Assembly (NCBI RefSeq): GCF_963678635.1
Contig: NC_087062.1
Coordinates: 98,635,705 to 98,699,704, forward strand
DNA length: 64,000 bases
Source of the DNA: Symsagittifera roscoffensis
Lineage: Eukaryota > Xenacoelomorpha > Acoela > Convolutidae
Reading direction: 5' to 3'
The translations under genes were made by a program, and so were the position numbers. This document shows positions 21,840 to 32,620 of the stretch, in pieces (positions within the stretch are counted from its first letter, which is position 1; the number at the start of each line of letters is the position of its first letter). The notes under the pieces are model-generated. The model did not search any database. It saw nothing but the letters and a program-made list of their open reading frames with translations, and had not been told where the DNA came from.

Positions 21840-22290
21840 CATTTTATAACTAGCCATTAAAGACGAAAATTTTTTTTAAAAATCTCCCAACACGTACTGT
21901 TGTCCTGAGCTCAAATTTAAAAAGATATTTCACCTATGATAATTTTTTGTAAGGTTATGGGGTCTAAACATAGCCAAAATGGCCAATTTGAGTTAATTAA
22001 CGCTCGGTATGTTTCCCATTTCTAATGCGTATGCGGCGACTTAATCAGTTTTTGAAATTGTTTAAAATTTTATTTAAGCAGCCTTTCAATCATAATTGCT
22101 ACGCTACTAGGTGCAAAATCTAGCACTTGGTACTAAAAATGGCGTGTGAGGTTAAATATTTTCAAAAACATCAAAAAAACTTTCAAAGCAAGCAACATCA
22201 ATGTTTTAAAAGCAAACACTGCTCAATTGACCTTTAAAGGCATTTGGTGTTTCAAGCTTTCGCCCTGATACAAACAGTCTTCATGAATGT
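21840..22290 (-). repeat. Repeat R2, inverted diverged copy
   Basis: Its reverse complement contains the R2 landmarks in order: GTATCAGGGCGAAAGC, TGCCTTTAAAGG, a GGCCATTTTGGC stretch and GAGCTCAGGACAACA. Diverged from the two copies at 10 and 12 kb. Confidence 0.5.
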
Positions 22291-23383
22291 TTTTGATTTT
22301 TTATAGCTTTATTCACCAAATTTTTCATAACATACGAAGAGTATTGTTGTCTAGGAGCGCAATTTTAAAATATATTTGAATTTTTAAGATTTTTGTGGGT
22401 TTAATTAATTTTAATTTAAACTATGTAACGCGCGACATTCTCTATGCTTTTAACGCGTAAGTCTAAAGTTATACTACGTCTTAGAAATCGTTCCAAGTTG
22501 AGCTGGGTCATGCTTTTCGGTCTATTCAAAACCTTGCTGTATGCAAAACATATCACTTTGTACTTTACACAGTGTTTGAGCATTGCATATACAAAACATT
22601 TCAATTCAAAACCGTCCAAAAATTAAGAAATGAAATAAAAAGAACAGTCCGATAAAAAACAGATTGGTTTAAGGACGATAACCAGCTCTAATTTTTATTT
22701 AGAGTCCTACCCTCTTTGGGCACGTTTGCGACGATCTGCTTTCATTCGACCACAACAGCACACATCTTTTAGACGAACGGTATAATGTTGGAAAGTTGCC
22801 CAAGTAAAGCTGTTTTTCGGGTGTTTGCAAAACTTTTTTTTGTTAATTTTTGAATAATTGAAAATTTACACGGCACCCTATTTGATCACCCTACTAGCAA
22901 TTTGACGATACTGCGGTGTTCACTATTTTTTTGTGTGAGTTGTATTAACAAAAAACAACTCTAGGCCTACCGGCTTTCAAAAAAAAAACTATTGCTTGAG
23001 ACTATTTTATGGAATTTTAGAGTTTTGTATCGGACTGTTTTTCCTTCTTTTTCATACTTTTTTAGATTATTTTGTATTAAATTGTTTTGTATGGCACTGT
23101 TTTGTACAGACACGGTTTTCAAAAACCGGTTAAATGTTTTTCAAAAAGTTCTCCGAATAAAATTTAACTTTTTCATGTTTTATTTTTAATTTCATCAATT
23201 TTTTGTTGGACGTGAACACTATTCCATAGAGCTGAAAAAGTAGTCGGAACGTTCAAGGCTTCGCGTGGATACGGTCTTGAATATACTTATTCTGAACTTA
23301 AAGTGATTATATCTGGAAGGAAGGTAAGAAAAATAGTATTTTTTTAAACAAACAATGGAATTCTAAGACGCGGAACTACGTAC
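22291..23383. other. Intron DNA without recognised feature
   Basis: Short open frames on both strands have no protein-like character. The TTAACGCGTAAG phrase near 22450 echoes the CG-rich centre of R2. Confidence 0.4.
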
Positions 23384-23565
23384 CTGATTTAGTGTGTATA
23401 CCATGCTTTTGGAGCTTTCGTCTGGGTTGTTCGAGGGCAGGTTGAGTGTGTTGTACGACTGAAGAGGGGTCAACGGAGTTCGCTTGAAGCTGTCTGGAAA
23501 CGGAGATGGCGAGAAACTCTCGCGCCCTTTGATTTCCGTCATCGTTGACTCTTGCCTTTGCAGCA
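23384..23565 (-). CDS. DNAI3: DNAI3/WDR63-like dynein intermediate chain exon
   Basis: A 182-base exon with acceptor GATTTCAG and strong donor CAG|GTACGT. It reads MTEIKGRESFSPSPFPDSFK then RTPLTPLQSYNTLNLP and SMVYTLNQ. This is the low-conservation, Pro/Ser-rich linker between two WD blades; only S-P-x-x-F-S/T...L resembles the linker of DNAI3. It ends in phase 0, and the next exon starts in phase 0 with LDANDSGL. The identification rests on splice sites, base composition and phase. Confidence 0.75.
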
Positions 23566-23676
23566 CTGAAATCAAGCTTGGAATCTGATTTTTTTAAATG
23601 TCGACACTAAGTGTGAATCCAGGTGTTTTTTGAGGAGGAGGGAGTTTGACGATCATGTTATTTTAAATCTACCGCA

Positions 23677-23870
23677 GGACCGGATCTAGGAATTTCTCGA
23701 GGTGAGAGGGGGGGGGGGGGGTGTTTGTGGATTTTTGTAGGTCGAACAAATTGATTTTCTGAGCTCTCCTAAATCACTATAAAGACCCCATTTTGACAGC
23801 AGGGTGTCAGCAGGGGGTCGAATTCCTGGAAAAGGCGTCCCCCCCCAAATACGTGGGTGGTCGACCGAAT
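23677..23870 (+). mobile_element. Degenerate hAT-type MITE
   Basis: CAGGACCGGATCTAGGAATT followed by TCTCGAGG, a G run, GTCGAACAAATTGATTTTCT and, at the right, GGCGTCCCCCCCCAAATACG parallels the intact element at 25385-25698. The right terminal repeat is eroded and no target duplication is visible. Confidence 0.6.
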
Positions 23871-24736
23871 TGGTGTTCGAGTTTTCCCAAAACATCATAT
23901 AAGCTCTTTTGTGTTATGTGTGTGCGCCAGAAGAATTTTTTAGAAATTTGTTTAAAAATTTAAACAAGCTATAATTGCCGTTTGCAGCCGCTTTTTTGCT
24001 CTCGTTTTTAGTGTATATTGGCGACAAAGGCATCTTTACAAACTTAGGGTTGTTTGGACAAAAAGTTGTGTCGTGAAATAGTAATAAGGGGACCCTTCGG
24101 TTGGTAAACACGTGTTCGAATTCCTGAAGGGAAAAGAAAAACAGACGTCACCGTCCCCTAAATGGGCCGCTGAGTTGAATTAGATCAGAATAATGTCGTC
24201 AAATTTAGATGTTGGGGGGGTTACTAACCTTAAGGCCAGTGAATTTCAATAGAGGGCAATTTCGACCTTTTATAATTCGCCGAAGCAATTTAGTGCACTA
24301 CGTTAACGCTTAAAAAGAAAACGATTGACAGAAAATTTCCAAACAATTCAGATCCCGTGAACTGTCAACCAATATCAAATTTTTGCACTCCTATTGCTCC
24401 TAAGATTATTGCTTTCAACTTTTTGAACAATTTATAAAATTCCACCATTCGGATTTTCTCTCGTGAAAAAACCCCGCTGAATTCAAGGGGGAACCCGAGG
24501 TAAAATATTGGTACTTGTTAAGGTTTGTTTGACTATTCTAAACTTTTCACCTTCGGAATTGATTAGATACCTGTCAATCTCTAGCATGAATCGACCAACG
24601 GACGATCATTCACTGTTCGTGTTAGTTTTATAACAGACGTTTTTAATTCAACACATTTCTTAATTATTTTATCTTAGTTTAGTTGTACATAGAATGTACA
24701 TTTCTAGGTAGAACATTTTAATGTTTTAATAGGTAC
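23871..24736. other. Intron DNA
   Basis: No supportable gene. The phrase CCGTCCCCTAAATGGGCCGC near 24150 looks like a further fragment of the same MITE family. Confidence 0.4.
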
Positions 24737-24879
24737 TTTTCTTTTCTGGCGGAAGCTCCATGTACTCTTGAAAAGTGTCTGGAAGTCTAATGAAACTGTT
24801 GAGAACGTGCAGATGCTCCCTCGGATTCTCCTTCTGCAACCCCAGGGGTTCCGCCAAGTCCTGTTCCTCTGAAGCCAAA
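24737..24879 (-). CDS. DNAI3: DNAI3/WDR63-like dynein intermediate chain, tentative exon
   Basis: A GC-richer - strand frame reads LASEEQDLAEPLGLQKENPR then EHLHVLNSFIRLPDTFQEYM and ELPPEKK, ending at AAAA|GTACCT. Its 3' phase (one base, A) joins the next exon's TG to make Met, and the 5' phase fits the exon at 25707-25904 if the acceptor is AAAGAG at 24880. That acceptor lacks a pyrimidine tract, so the left boundary is uncertain. It would lie in the variable linker after the F-W-D-I-R blade, so homology cannot confirm it. A second open frame across the same bases gives a less protein-like Gly/Ala/Ser string. Confidence 0.5.
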
Positions 24880-25384
24880 CTCTTTTCCTCTCAACTCATT
24901 AACTGATTATTACATATTTCGCTGGTTAATTAAGATCATTTTTCCACGGGGGAAAGGACCAACACAAGAGCTGTACAGCTCATCATGGCGAACCCCTGTT
25001 GTGCCCCTGTTTAAGAACTACATGCAATTATTTTTTTTGGTTGTTTTTCTGGTTAGTGTTTTGGTTAAACTACCAAATCGAATTCACAGTTTAAGATTTT
25101 CACAAGATACTGAGCAATTAAAAGCAAAAAAAGTTTTCGCCATATTGACTTCTAATCCCTTTTGGGCGTGTTTTTTGGAAAATTACAGAACGTTCATTCA
25201 GAAAGTTCATTTATAGAGAGCAGACTGCAAGTATTAAAATCTCAGGAAAGTGTAGAAGACTTCATAAAGAGAGCTTTTTGTCTGAAAAACTCGGACTAAA
25301 AAATTTTCAAAAACCCACCTATGTGTTTTACTTCAATTTTTTGTAATTATATATATTTCACTCAGATGAAAGGCTAGTTATAAC
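24880..25384. other. Intron DNA
   Basis: No recognised feature apart from the left copy of the hAT target duplication, GTTATAAC, at 25377-25384. Confidence 0.5.
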
Positions 25385-25698
25385 CAGGGGCGGATCTAGG
25401 ATTTTCTCGAGGGGGGTGGGCGGATTTTCAAAAAAAAAACTCGAAAATTTTGACGACTTTTTTTTATGTCGACCAAATTGATTTTTGGATCTCTCCCAAA
25501 GCACTTTTTTGCCCCCATTTTGGCCAAATATCCTGCGCCGCAGGCAAATTTCTGAAAAAAAACAGTCAAAAAAGCCGTTTTTGGGCACTTTTTAAAAAAT
25601 TTTGACGCCTTTAGAAAAATTTAAGGGTCGGTCGGCCAAAAATGGATTTCTGAAAAAGTATCAAAGGGGGGACGCCCCCCCCCCTAAATCCGCCCCTG
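25385..25698 (+). mobile_element. hAT-type MITE with 8 bp target duplications
   Basis: The element begins CAGGGGCGGATCTAGGAT and ends CTAAATCCGCCCCTG, matching in inverted orientation over about 15 bases. It is flanked by GTTATAAC at 25377-25384 and again at 25699-25706. Eight-base duplications with a CAGGG-type terminus are typical of hAT transposons. The 314 bases have no transposase. The octamer is itself palindromic, so a shorter duplication cannot be excluded. Confidence 0.85.
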
Positions 25699-25706
25699 GT
25701 TATAAC

Positions 25707-25904
25707 GTATATGGAAAGGTGCCTGGGTCAGTGTTCTCCACAATCACGGTCATAAAGGGGGCCCATTTGTTATTGAGATAGTGGAATGTGTCCACTGAGG
25801 CCATGGGGTTGTTGGGTCTCTTCGGCCAGGTGTAGCCAGGAGGAGGCCGGATGTCCCAGAACTTCATTTCGTGTTCGGCCGATGTGGACACCAGCTGGTA
25901 GTAA
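25707..25904 (-). CDS. DNAI3: DNAI3/WDR63-like dynein intermediate chain, most 5' exon found
   Basis: About 66 residues, acceptor GTACGTTTAG at 25905. It reads QLVSTSAEHEMKFWDIRPPP then NPMASVDTFHYLNNKWAPFM and TV. F-W-D-I-R is the end of a WD blade; the F-x-x-L-x-x-x-W-x-P that follows matches the same place in DNAI3/WDR63. The right border is TATAC|GTTATA, a weak donor. It coincides with the hAT target duplication, so the donor survives the insertion. The N-terminal half of the protein (roughly 400 residues in the family) was not found further upstream. Confidence 0.8.
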
Positions 25905-25911
25905 CTAAACG

Positions 25912-26360
25912 TACCCAAAAGACAGCTGGAAAGAGTCAATGAGCGCAAGGAAACAGAAACAAATACTGACTTAATATTTGAAAAAATCTCAACTTTCGAA
26001 CTCCAATTTTCGGAAAAACTGGAAAAACAGTAGATGCCCTTCAAACACTTTGAAATTGTTTAAAGTATTATGATTGAACTTTTTTTGACTAAATGAACGC
26101 AATTTGAGAAAACTGAATTAACAGTTAAATTCTTTATTCCGCCGGGAAATCAGAATTCTGAAATCCACCTTCAAATCTAGAAGTCAATCACGTTTTTAGT
26201 GATCTTTACACCATTCTGGTCTATAAAATGCTTGCCTTTCTTGTAACAAAAAGTGAACTAAATTTTAAACGAAATCAAAAGTCACCTAGAAAAACTTCTC
26301 CCGAAAAAAACCGAAAAGAAAAATATTCGCAACCTATATAACAGTCTGAACTACGTTTAT
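25912..26360 (+). repeat. Dispersed repeat R1, copy abutting a dynein splice acceptor
   Basis: Starts AAAAGACAGCTGGAAAGAGT and follows the R1 order (GGAAACAGAAACAAATACTG, CCCTTCAAACACTTTGAAAT, GAAGTCAATCACGTTTTTAG, CCTATATAACAGTCTGAA). On the - strand its T-rich beginning forms the pyrimidine tract of the acceptor at 25905. Confidence 0.65.
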
Positions 26361-26818
26361 CGACTTTGATTAAACAGCACATTTCTATCTCAAATCAGAA
26401 CTATTATTAATTTAAATGGTTTTCAAATGAAATTGAAACAGAAAACTTTTTCTTTTTGGTTTGTGGAATAGAACAACCACTTTAGAATAGTTTGGTCATA
26501 GAATCTGTTCTTCAAGATACTTGTCAACTTTCTTTAAATCTCTTCTCAACTTTTTCGAAGTTTTTATGTTTCGTATTTAGCTATAAAAGTTGTTTGTCCG
26601 CAATTTTTAAGCAGCAGTAATTTGTTATTGGGTTTAGCATACAACTTTTGGTGCGGAGCTGAAGAGAAAATTATCCAATTTTAAAGCATATTTTAATGCA
26701 ATTCACTTGAAATTTTGCGCAAAACTGTGCCATTTGGTTTTACTACAGCTTTGCATTTTACTGAGCTTGAGATTTGAAAATTCAGCTCATATACATTTGA
26801 ATATCTCATTCAACAGAA
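26361..26818. other. Non-coding DNA
   Basis: No gene or repeat recognised. Confidence 0.4.
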
Positions 26819-26819
26819 C

Positions 26820-27135
26820 ATACAGGGGCGCAATTAGGAAGGCCGGGTGTGTACGCCCTCTCCTTAGGTATTCGACCCCCTGCCGACGGGCATTCGGGTC
26901 CCCTTTGTTTTGTTTTGGGATATCCATTTACGGTTGACTGACCCTGAAACTTTTCTATACTAATTATGAGGGTGAGTGCGCGCCAAAAAAGCAATTTTTT
27001 GGTCAAATTTTTGTAGAAAATGCCTGAAAACGCATTCGTTGGCATGTTTTTTTTCAAAATTTTTTAATTTTGCGTGCGGCGCAAAAAAGGGTTCTTTTAA
27101 AAGTTTTTTAGTGCTTTGGGAAAACTCGAAAAGTT
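26820..27135 (+). mobile_element. Fragment of a MITE starting CAGGGGCGCAATTAGG
   Basis: ATACAGGGGCGCAATTAGGA opens a stretch with GGCCGGGTGTGTACGCCC, AGTGCGCGCCAAAAAAGCAA and AATTTGGCCGACCT. Parts recur near 17390-17590 and in the TIR elements (TCGGCCGACCT near 19160). No right end could be set; the Helitron OTU frame begins close after it. Confidence 0.5.
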
Positions 27136-27153
27136 AATTTGGCCGACCTATGA

Positions 27154-27770
27154 TTGCGTTCACAGCAAATCAAAATCCCGCGTCGTAGAAAATCAGCCGA
27201 AGTTTATCTTCAATACATTACATTTCATTCAAGTTTGCGAGAAACACGGGTTCCATATCAACTCGACGAACAGGTTTCATCTTTTCAATCAGTTACTTAC
27301 GACGATTCGTCCTTGTATGAACCATTGCATGTAAAAGAAATTTGCGGAGATGGTGACTGCTTGTTTTCGTCCATTTTAGTATCCATTGGAACTCAAACTT
27401 CTTTTGCGTATCAATTCCGCCAGAAAATCATTCAGTGTATGAGAAGTGTTGTTTTTCCATCAAAAAATTTAGAAGCGTTCCTACCTGGAACAAATGGGCA
27501 AACGAGACTTTGTGCAAATGTCCTTGATTACCTACGTTTTTCAAAAACGGAACAACTGGGTATCTATGGTACCTGTGTAGAAATTTTTATGGCAACGCAA
27601 CTTCTTCAATGTAATATTTTGGTTTACAGTCAAATCATGAAAGTCTGGATTCAATATAGCTGTTGTAGACCTACCAACAACCAAATTTTTTTTTCAACAG
27701 AAAATAAACGGAAATCATTTTAAAGTTGTTACTGGTTTGCAGCAAAAATTTCACTGGAAATTGTTATTGA
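27154..27770 (+). pseudogene. OTU-family cysteine protease domain, frameshifted
   Basis: The frame at 27154-27723 reads 189 residues. Residues 62-72 (EICGDGDCLFS) match the OTU catalytic loop D-G-x-C-L-F with nucleophile C69. GIYGTCVEIFMATQLLQCNI (about 136-155) matches the conserved G-x-x-x-x-x-x-E-I-x-x-x-x helix. The frame then runs into a stop. In the +1 frame INGNHFKVVTGL (about 27706-27741) supplies the missing N-H-F catalytic-His strand. The switch falls at a run of nine T at about 27691, so a frameshift has split the domain. The domain is recurrent in Helentrons; its role there is unknown. Confidence 0.75.
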
Positions 27771-28014
27771 GGAAAGCACGGAATGCCATGACATTTCAGC
27801 TCAGAAAAGAGAAAGTTCAACAAATTACTGGAGCATAAAAAAAACCGCTAATTAAGCTTCTTGTGATGGAAGACACTTCAACAGCAACGGTTTCAAATAC
27901 TGCAACGGCTAGCAGAAATTTCGAAACGACTGACGATAAAAATTTTTGTGAATCCACTGAACTTTTTTCTCCAATTTTCTTCTAGAAGATAAAAAAAGAT
28001 GAACACTGCGCAAA

Positions 28015-29178
28015 ATGTATGAGGTCCTCGACACCGGATCATGGCTTACAGTTTACCAAATGCGAGAGTCAAATACTATAAAAATTTTGTCTTGTTTCAT
28101 CGAGAGAGTTAGATCCAAACTGTGTCACAATTGCATTCTTTATTTGACAGAAACAAAAAGTGATTGGTCAAATGCATGGCCCACGGTTTTGTATTCGATT
28201 CTTAAGGAAAGGACAAGTCAGCTTACGATATTCTTATATTTTACGGACTTTTACCGAATTAAATTCGAAATTTCAGACGCTGGCGTAGAACGTAGAACAC
28301 ATCTTCATCCTGTCTTAAAAGATGTTATATCGAATAAAAGAGAATCAGAACCACTGATAATTGATATAACAAGGAGAAAATATTGTTTTCAAAGACGAAT
28401 TGACTCATACCACTCGACAAAGCTGAAAAATGCATTAGACGATGAGCCATTTCCGTCAATTAGATGTCCGTTTGGTTGCTTTTCTTTTTTAAAAGAAGAT
28501 ACATCCGTTTCCTTTCAACAATTGATTAACTACATATTTTCAGAAGTTACAGCCTTCAACGCTTCATTTTACAATCATTTCAGAAGCATGCGAAAAGATT
28601 TTCTCACGCCAAAATTTGTTTTGGATTACTTTACTGTTTCTGCAGCGCTCAAATTGAATCAAACCAAAGGTTTTCAACTGCATTGCTGCACTGAACATAA
28701 CCATGGTTCTGGAGAACAAGTTATTCATCCACCAATTCATCCAATCTTGAAAAATCCAAGTCCTCTTCATGAAGAGCGCCCTGGATTGTTAACTCCTACT
28801 TTGAGGAATATTTCATGTACAAAACCAAAGTTTTCATCTCACACATATCATCTGACAAGAGCTGTTGGTAATTATTCAGTAGTAAGTAGCATCAGGTTAA
28901 GCCGAAATCGAAGATGGGACTTCACATCAGAGATTTTATCTTGCGCTGAAAATGTTGCATTAAATAACCGATTTGAGGCAGAATATTTACTGCGAGCCTT
29001 TGCAATTAAGGACTGCCTCAAAGATGAAACAATAAAGGAAATGTACCTGAATAATGTTGCGAAAGAATTGAAATTTAAGTCTTTAAAATCTGCCTCGAGA
29101 ATGAACGCAGATAGTACAAATCGCTTGAAAAATTTAATTGATTTGAAAAATCAGTCATCATCAAAAATTTTCAATTGA
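28015..29178 (+). CDS. Helitron ORF upstream of Rep, unassigned
   Basis: 387 codons, the longest open frame of the element. I do not recognise a catalytic motif. It contains a Cys/His cluster (FQLHCCTEHNHG, around residue 225) and a proline-rich H-P-x-I-H-P stretch. A basic helical end (LKFKSLKSASRMNADSTNRL) could bind nucleic acid. Its position between OTU and Rep suggests it belongs to the element's main polyprotein. The ATG need not be the true start; coding character appears to begin slightly upstream. Confidence 0.6.
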   Translation: MYEVLDTGSWLTVYQMRESNTIKILSCFIERVRSKLCHNCILYLTETKSDWSNAWPTVLYSILKERTSQLTIFLYFTDFYRIKFEISDAGVERRTHLHPVLKDVISNKRESEPLIIDITRRKYCFQRRIDSYHSTKLKNALDDEPFPSIRCPFGCFSFLKEDTSVSFQQLINYIFSEVTAFNASFYNHFRSMRKDFLTPKFVLDYFTVSAALKLNQTKGFQLHCCTEHNHGSGEQVIHPPIHPILKNPSPLHEERPGLLTPTLRNISCTKPKFSSHTYHLTRAVGNYSVVSSIRLSRNRRWDFTSEILSCAENVALNNRFEAEYLLRAFAIKDCLKDETIKEMYLNNVAKELKFKSLKSASRMNADSTNRLKNLIDLKNQSSSKIFN

Positions 29179-29380
29179 CTTGAGTACCAAATTTTTTTTA
29201 CATCCGAATGATGATGACGGTGCAATGCCTTCACCAGTTAGAAAAAGTAACAAATATGAATAGTTGCTTCAGACAATCTGTTTAATTTTGTCTATTTTTT
29301 GCTGCAATTTGAACAAAAATTTAGTCAATACCAACAAGTTTGTCCCAATCATGCAGTTGTTGAACGAATTTTAAATATGT

Positions 29381-30480
29381 GTGCCTTTAGCGCAAACTGA
29401 GGCTATGATGTATCCTTCCATTTTTTGGAATCAAAGAGGTGACTGCAGTTATGATGGTTCTTTGCTCATTTCTCTCTGTGCTGATTGTGCAAATAAGAGA
29501 AAACTGGGCTACTGTGGAATAGAAGATATGTTCAAGACACGGATAAAAGATGGCACTCTACCAATATCATCTTCAATTAGATATATACAATATGCTTTTC
29601 ATGTCATCATGAATTTAAAGTTGAGGAGTTCAAATGTAACAACTCCGCTAAATAGAGGATGACTGGAAGCAGGATGTGTTAAACAGTGCAACCGGTATAC
29701 ATCCGATAAAGGCATGAACTTTGAATATACTGATTCTAAAAAAATGTCAACCAACTTACTTCGGCGCCTAATGATCAGATGGCAACCTATTTCTTCACAT
29801 ACACTTGTAGCCAGTCAACACATCCTGGAGCTCGAAATTTTTTTTAGCGCAATTGAAAATTATTGTAAAAACTCTTATTCAATCCCAGCTGATGACTATG
29901 TTGAGAAGTTTGAGCGAGGATCTCGTCTTGTAATAAATTTTATTTGTAAATCACACAAACAACCTTTGGGACCTGTAGACAGAATTTGGTATCGCTATGA
30001 ATTTCAAGAAAAAACTGCAGGTTTTCCTCATATTCATGCTTTAATTTGGACAAAAGAAGATCCTTTTTCGAATTGCGTTCAAGAGCGTGTTTGTTGTTCT
30101 TTGCCTACTTTTTTGTTTAAATTACCAATTTCATATCAAATATCATTGCAAAAAAAAATAAAATTGAAATCGGAAAATTGTTCCGCAAATATCAAACACA
30201 CGATTGCAAGCATGCTCATTTCAGGCGAATTCAGGTGTCATAAACAAAACAGATAAATTAGGTAAATCAATTGCCGTGTTCCTAACTATCCGAGGAGTTT
30301 TTGTTATTCATACGAAAACATTTTTAACGAGTACTCAGATGGAGCAACGAATCTTCTAAGTGATGAGTGCTCGTTACATTGCAAAGTACACCGCAGGTAT
30401 TGAAACTCGTGCTAAGGCTAATTTCTCTTTATCAAATGAAGGCAACAATTTTAAACAGTCAAAATGCGGGCGTTAAGGCA
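29381..30480 (+). pseudogene. Helitron Rep region (Helitron-like N domain and HUH motif)
   Basis: Three frames carry consecutive pieces. At 29381-29662 AQTEAMMYPSIFWNQRGDCS and GIEDMFKTRIKDGTLPISSS match the E-x-x-x-(F/Y)-P-x-(L/I)-F and R-(I/T)-x-D block of the Helitron N domain. At 29714-30256 EFQEKTAGFPHIHALIWTKE holds the HUH motif (H-I-H), preceded by a long helical part. At about 30364-30480 SARYIAKYTAGIETRAK holds the Y-x-x-K-Y motif with the DNA-nicking tyrosine. In Helitrons this protein nicks and joins single strands for rolling-circle transposition. The frame breaks at about 29660-29714 and 30256-30364 make it a pseudogene unless introns lie there. Confidence 0.8.
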
Positions 30481-30542
30481 TCGACGAAAAATAACCAGTC
30501 ATCCCCTATCACTGCCCCTGTACTTTCCATTACAGAAACACT

Positions 30543-31469
30543 TTGGTGGATATTAAAACTGCCGTATGTGTCAAGCAATATGGACTTTGTTCATATTCCA
30601 ACATTACCCAAAGGATACTGGCCAGAGCAAAGGAGCAAAAGACGCTGAAGAATAACATATGTCAATTTGGAGAGAGTTCAACAGTACAGGAAGACATTTT
30701 ACACTTCCCCATCTATCGAAGATTTACTGAAGACCAAAAAACTTTTTACCTTGATGTTGGAAGAAGCTCAATATCACCTGACAAAATTACAATTTTTGGG
30801 CTGAGACATCCGGAACTTTTTGTTGACTCGCCAACAAAGGTTTTTAGATTTCCTTAGAGACAGCGACCTAAACGGCATTCGATCTCAAGCCATGAAAAAA
30901 GTTTTTAAAACAACCAACAAGATTCACCATGGGTTGATGCGTTGGGTTGCACTGTTTACTTGAATAGTAGTTATATCACTCAATTTAAACGACTCATAGC
31001 AAAAAATTTATTAATATCCAAGTATAATAATCCCAACTTGAATGCAGCTAATGAGAACTTAGTGACCTCATTCAATATGAACTTCATCACGCAGTTACCA
31101 ACTGATCAGAAAGATCAAGTGTTTGTATATTCAAATGTTTTACCTTTGCGACCATTGAGTTTCAATGTCCGTTTTGTCTTACGCTTCGGACGTTTTGTAA
31201 CAGAATTGGATTTGCTTAATCATTTCTCGTTGCGAGAAGCTTTTAAAAAAGTAACATTGATCACGTCATTGACGCCCACTTTTGAAGATGTGAAAAAGTT
31301 GACAAGGAAATACATTAATAAAGAACTAAGGTTTCTGCCCGGTTCCAGCAAGATATTGGATAAATTTGCAAATCAATGTTACAATATTTTGTTCAGCGCA
31401 CTTATGAAAGTTTCCACTGATTTCAGCACTGCGCTACCACATGTTCTTGATACTATAATCTCAGAATAA
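30543..31469 (+). pseudogene. Helitron segment between Rep and helicase
   Basis: At 30543-30857 the frame reads DIKTAVCVKQYGLCSYSNIT and PIYRRFTEDQKTFYLDVGRS. At 30942-31469, with in-frame sequence from about 30925, it reads SPWVDALGCTVYLNSSYITQ, then a long helical stretch ending ALPHVLDTIISE. The S-P-W-V-(D/N)-x-(L/V)-G phrase is familiar from the linker before the helicase in Helitron polyproteins. One frame break at about 30857-30920. The part from 30898 to 31083 recurs at the head of every unit of the tandem array that follows. Confidence 0.65.
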
Positions 31470-31589
31470 TTTTCAGATGCACTGAAATTCGGAACTGAAA
31501 ATAACAGACAACATAATCTAAATTGCTGGAGCGAGAACAAAATAGAATTTTCGGTTGATACCAATGAAGGTTTAACTGTACAGCCAACA

Positions 31590-32620
31590 TTGACAAAGGG
31601 TAGCAATCAGTCTTCAAACTCATTTAAGGAGCAAACAGTAATTTTCAAACGACTCTCTGGAAGTATTGATTTTTTCTGCACCGAAAAGAGCTCTTTTGTG
31701 AAACATAAAGTAGTCGTAGATCCACCAGGTACTGAAAAAACTTTCCTGGTGCTAATTGCTTTGGTTTATACCTTGAAAATTCAAAATGAATTGTATAATC
31801 ACGAGCCTTGCAGACGAATGGTCAGCCTTACTAAATGGAAAACATATTAACACACTTTTTCCGTTTCCTGTTTTGCATAGACCGAACGTACAGGCCTATG
31901 CAGATAAAGCGGTTACGGTTTTAGCACGTCAACTATTTAGAGCAAACGTTTTGAAGCAGACAGATGTTTTCTTTATAGAGGAAGTATCTATGAAATCTGC
32001 CGAGTTGTGGAGTGCAATGGAGTTTGCAGATTGTTGCTAAAATATTGCAGCGAACAATTTACGGATGTTTTCCACCAGAAAAGCCGATTTTCTGAAGTGC
32101 AAAGAAAAATCAAAAACGTTAAAGAGAACAGCACATTAAAACACTTCAGCTTTGAAGCCCGAGATGAAATGTGTGTCACTAAAGCATAAAGTTGGCAGGA
32201 CGCTAATTTTTGTTCAAAAAACAGCTGAACAGAGTAGCTCCAGAAACTCAAGATTTGTTCATTTTTGAAGGCGCAATCATTCGGTTAACGAAAGATTTGC
32301 ATTATAGAGGTATTTTTCAAGGTCAACTAGGGGCTGTGGAGAAAACATGTGAAACTGATTTTAAAATTCATCTCGCTGTCGCACCTGGTATACGCAAATT
32401 TCCGGAAAGCTCAAATGAGAGAAGGAAATGGAAACGAATCCTTGTCAAGGCAGAAACAGGAGTAGTTCATCGGCTAAACGATAAAACAATTTGTCGTACA
32501 GTTCAGTTCCCACTTAAACTTTTCATAAAACAACGGGCGATCCCTTGTTCAAATTTGCAACACAGATTAGGTCAGATAAAGCGTATTGACTTTGGATGCG
32601 AAAACAATTGTATGTTTTGA
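31590..32620 (+). pseudogene. Pif1-like helicase domain of the Helitron
   Basis: Three frames. 31590-31850 holds VVDPPGTEKTFLVLIAL, a Walker A with G replaced by D and by E (usual G-P-x-G-T-G-K-T/S), so nucleotide binding is probably lost. 31786-32040 holds DVFFIEEVSMKSAELW, the Walker B (usual D-E-x-S-M). 32210-32620 holds FIFEGAIIRLTKDLHYRGIF, QGQLGAVEKT and GVVHRLNDKTICRTVQFPL, typical of the C-terminal half of Helitron helicases. Motif VI follows in the GIY-YIG frame (QLYVLISGVRHLNNVTFVGD). Known role: unwinding during rolling-circle transposition. Confidence 0.8.
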
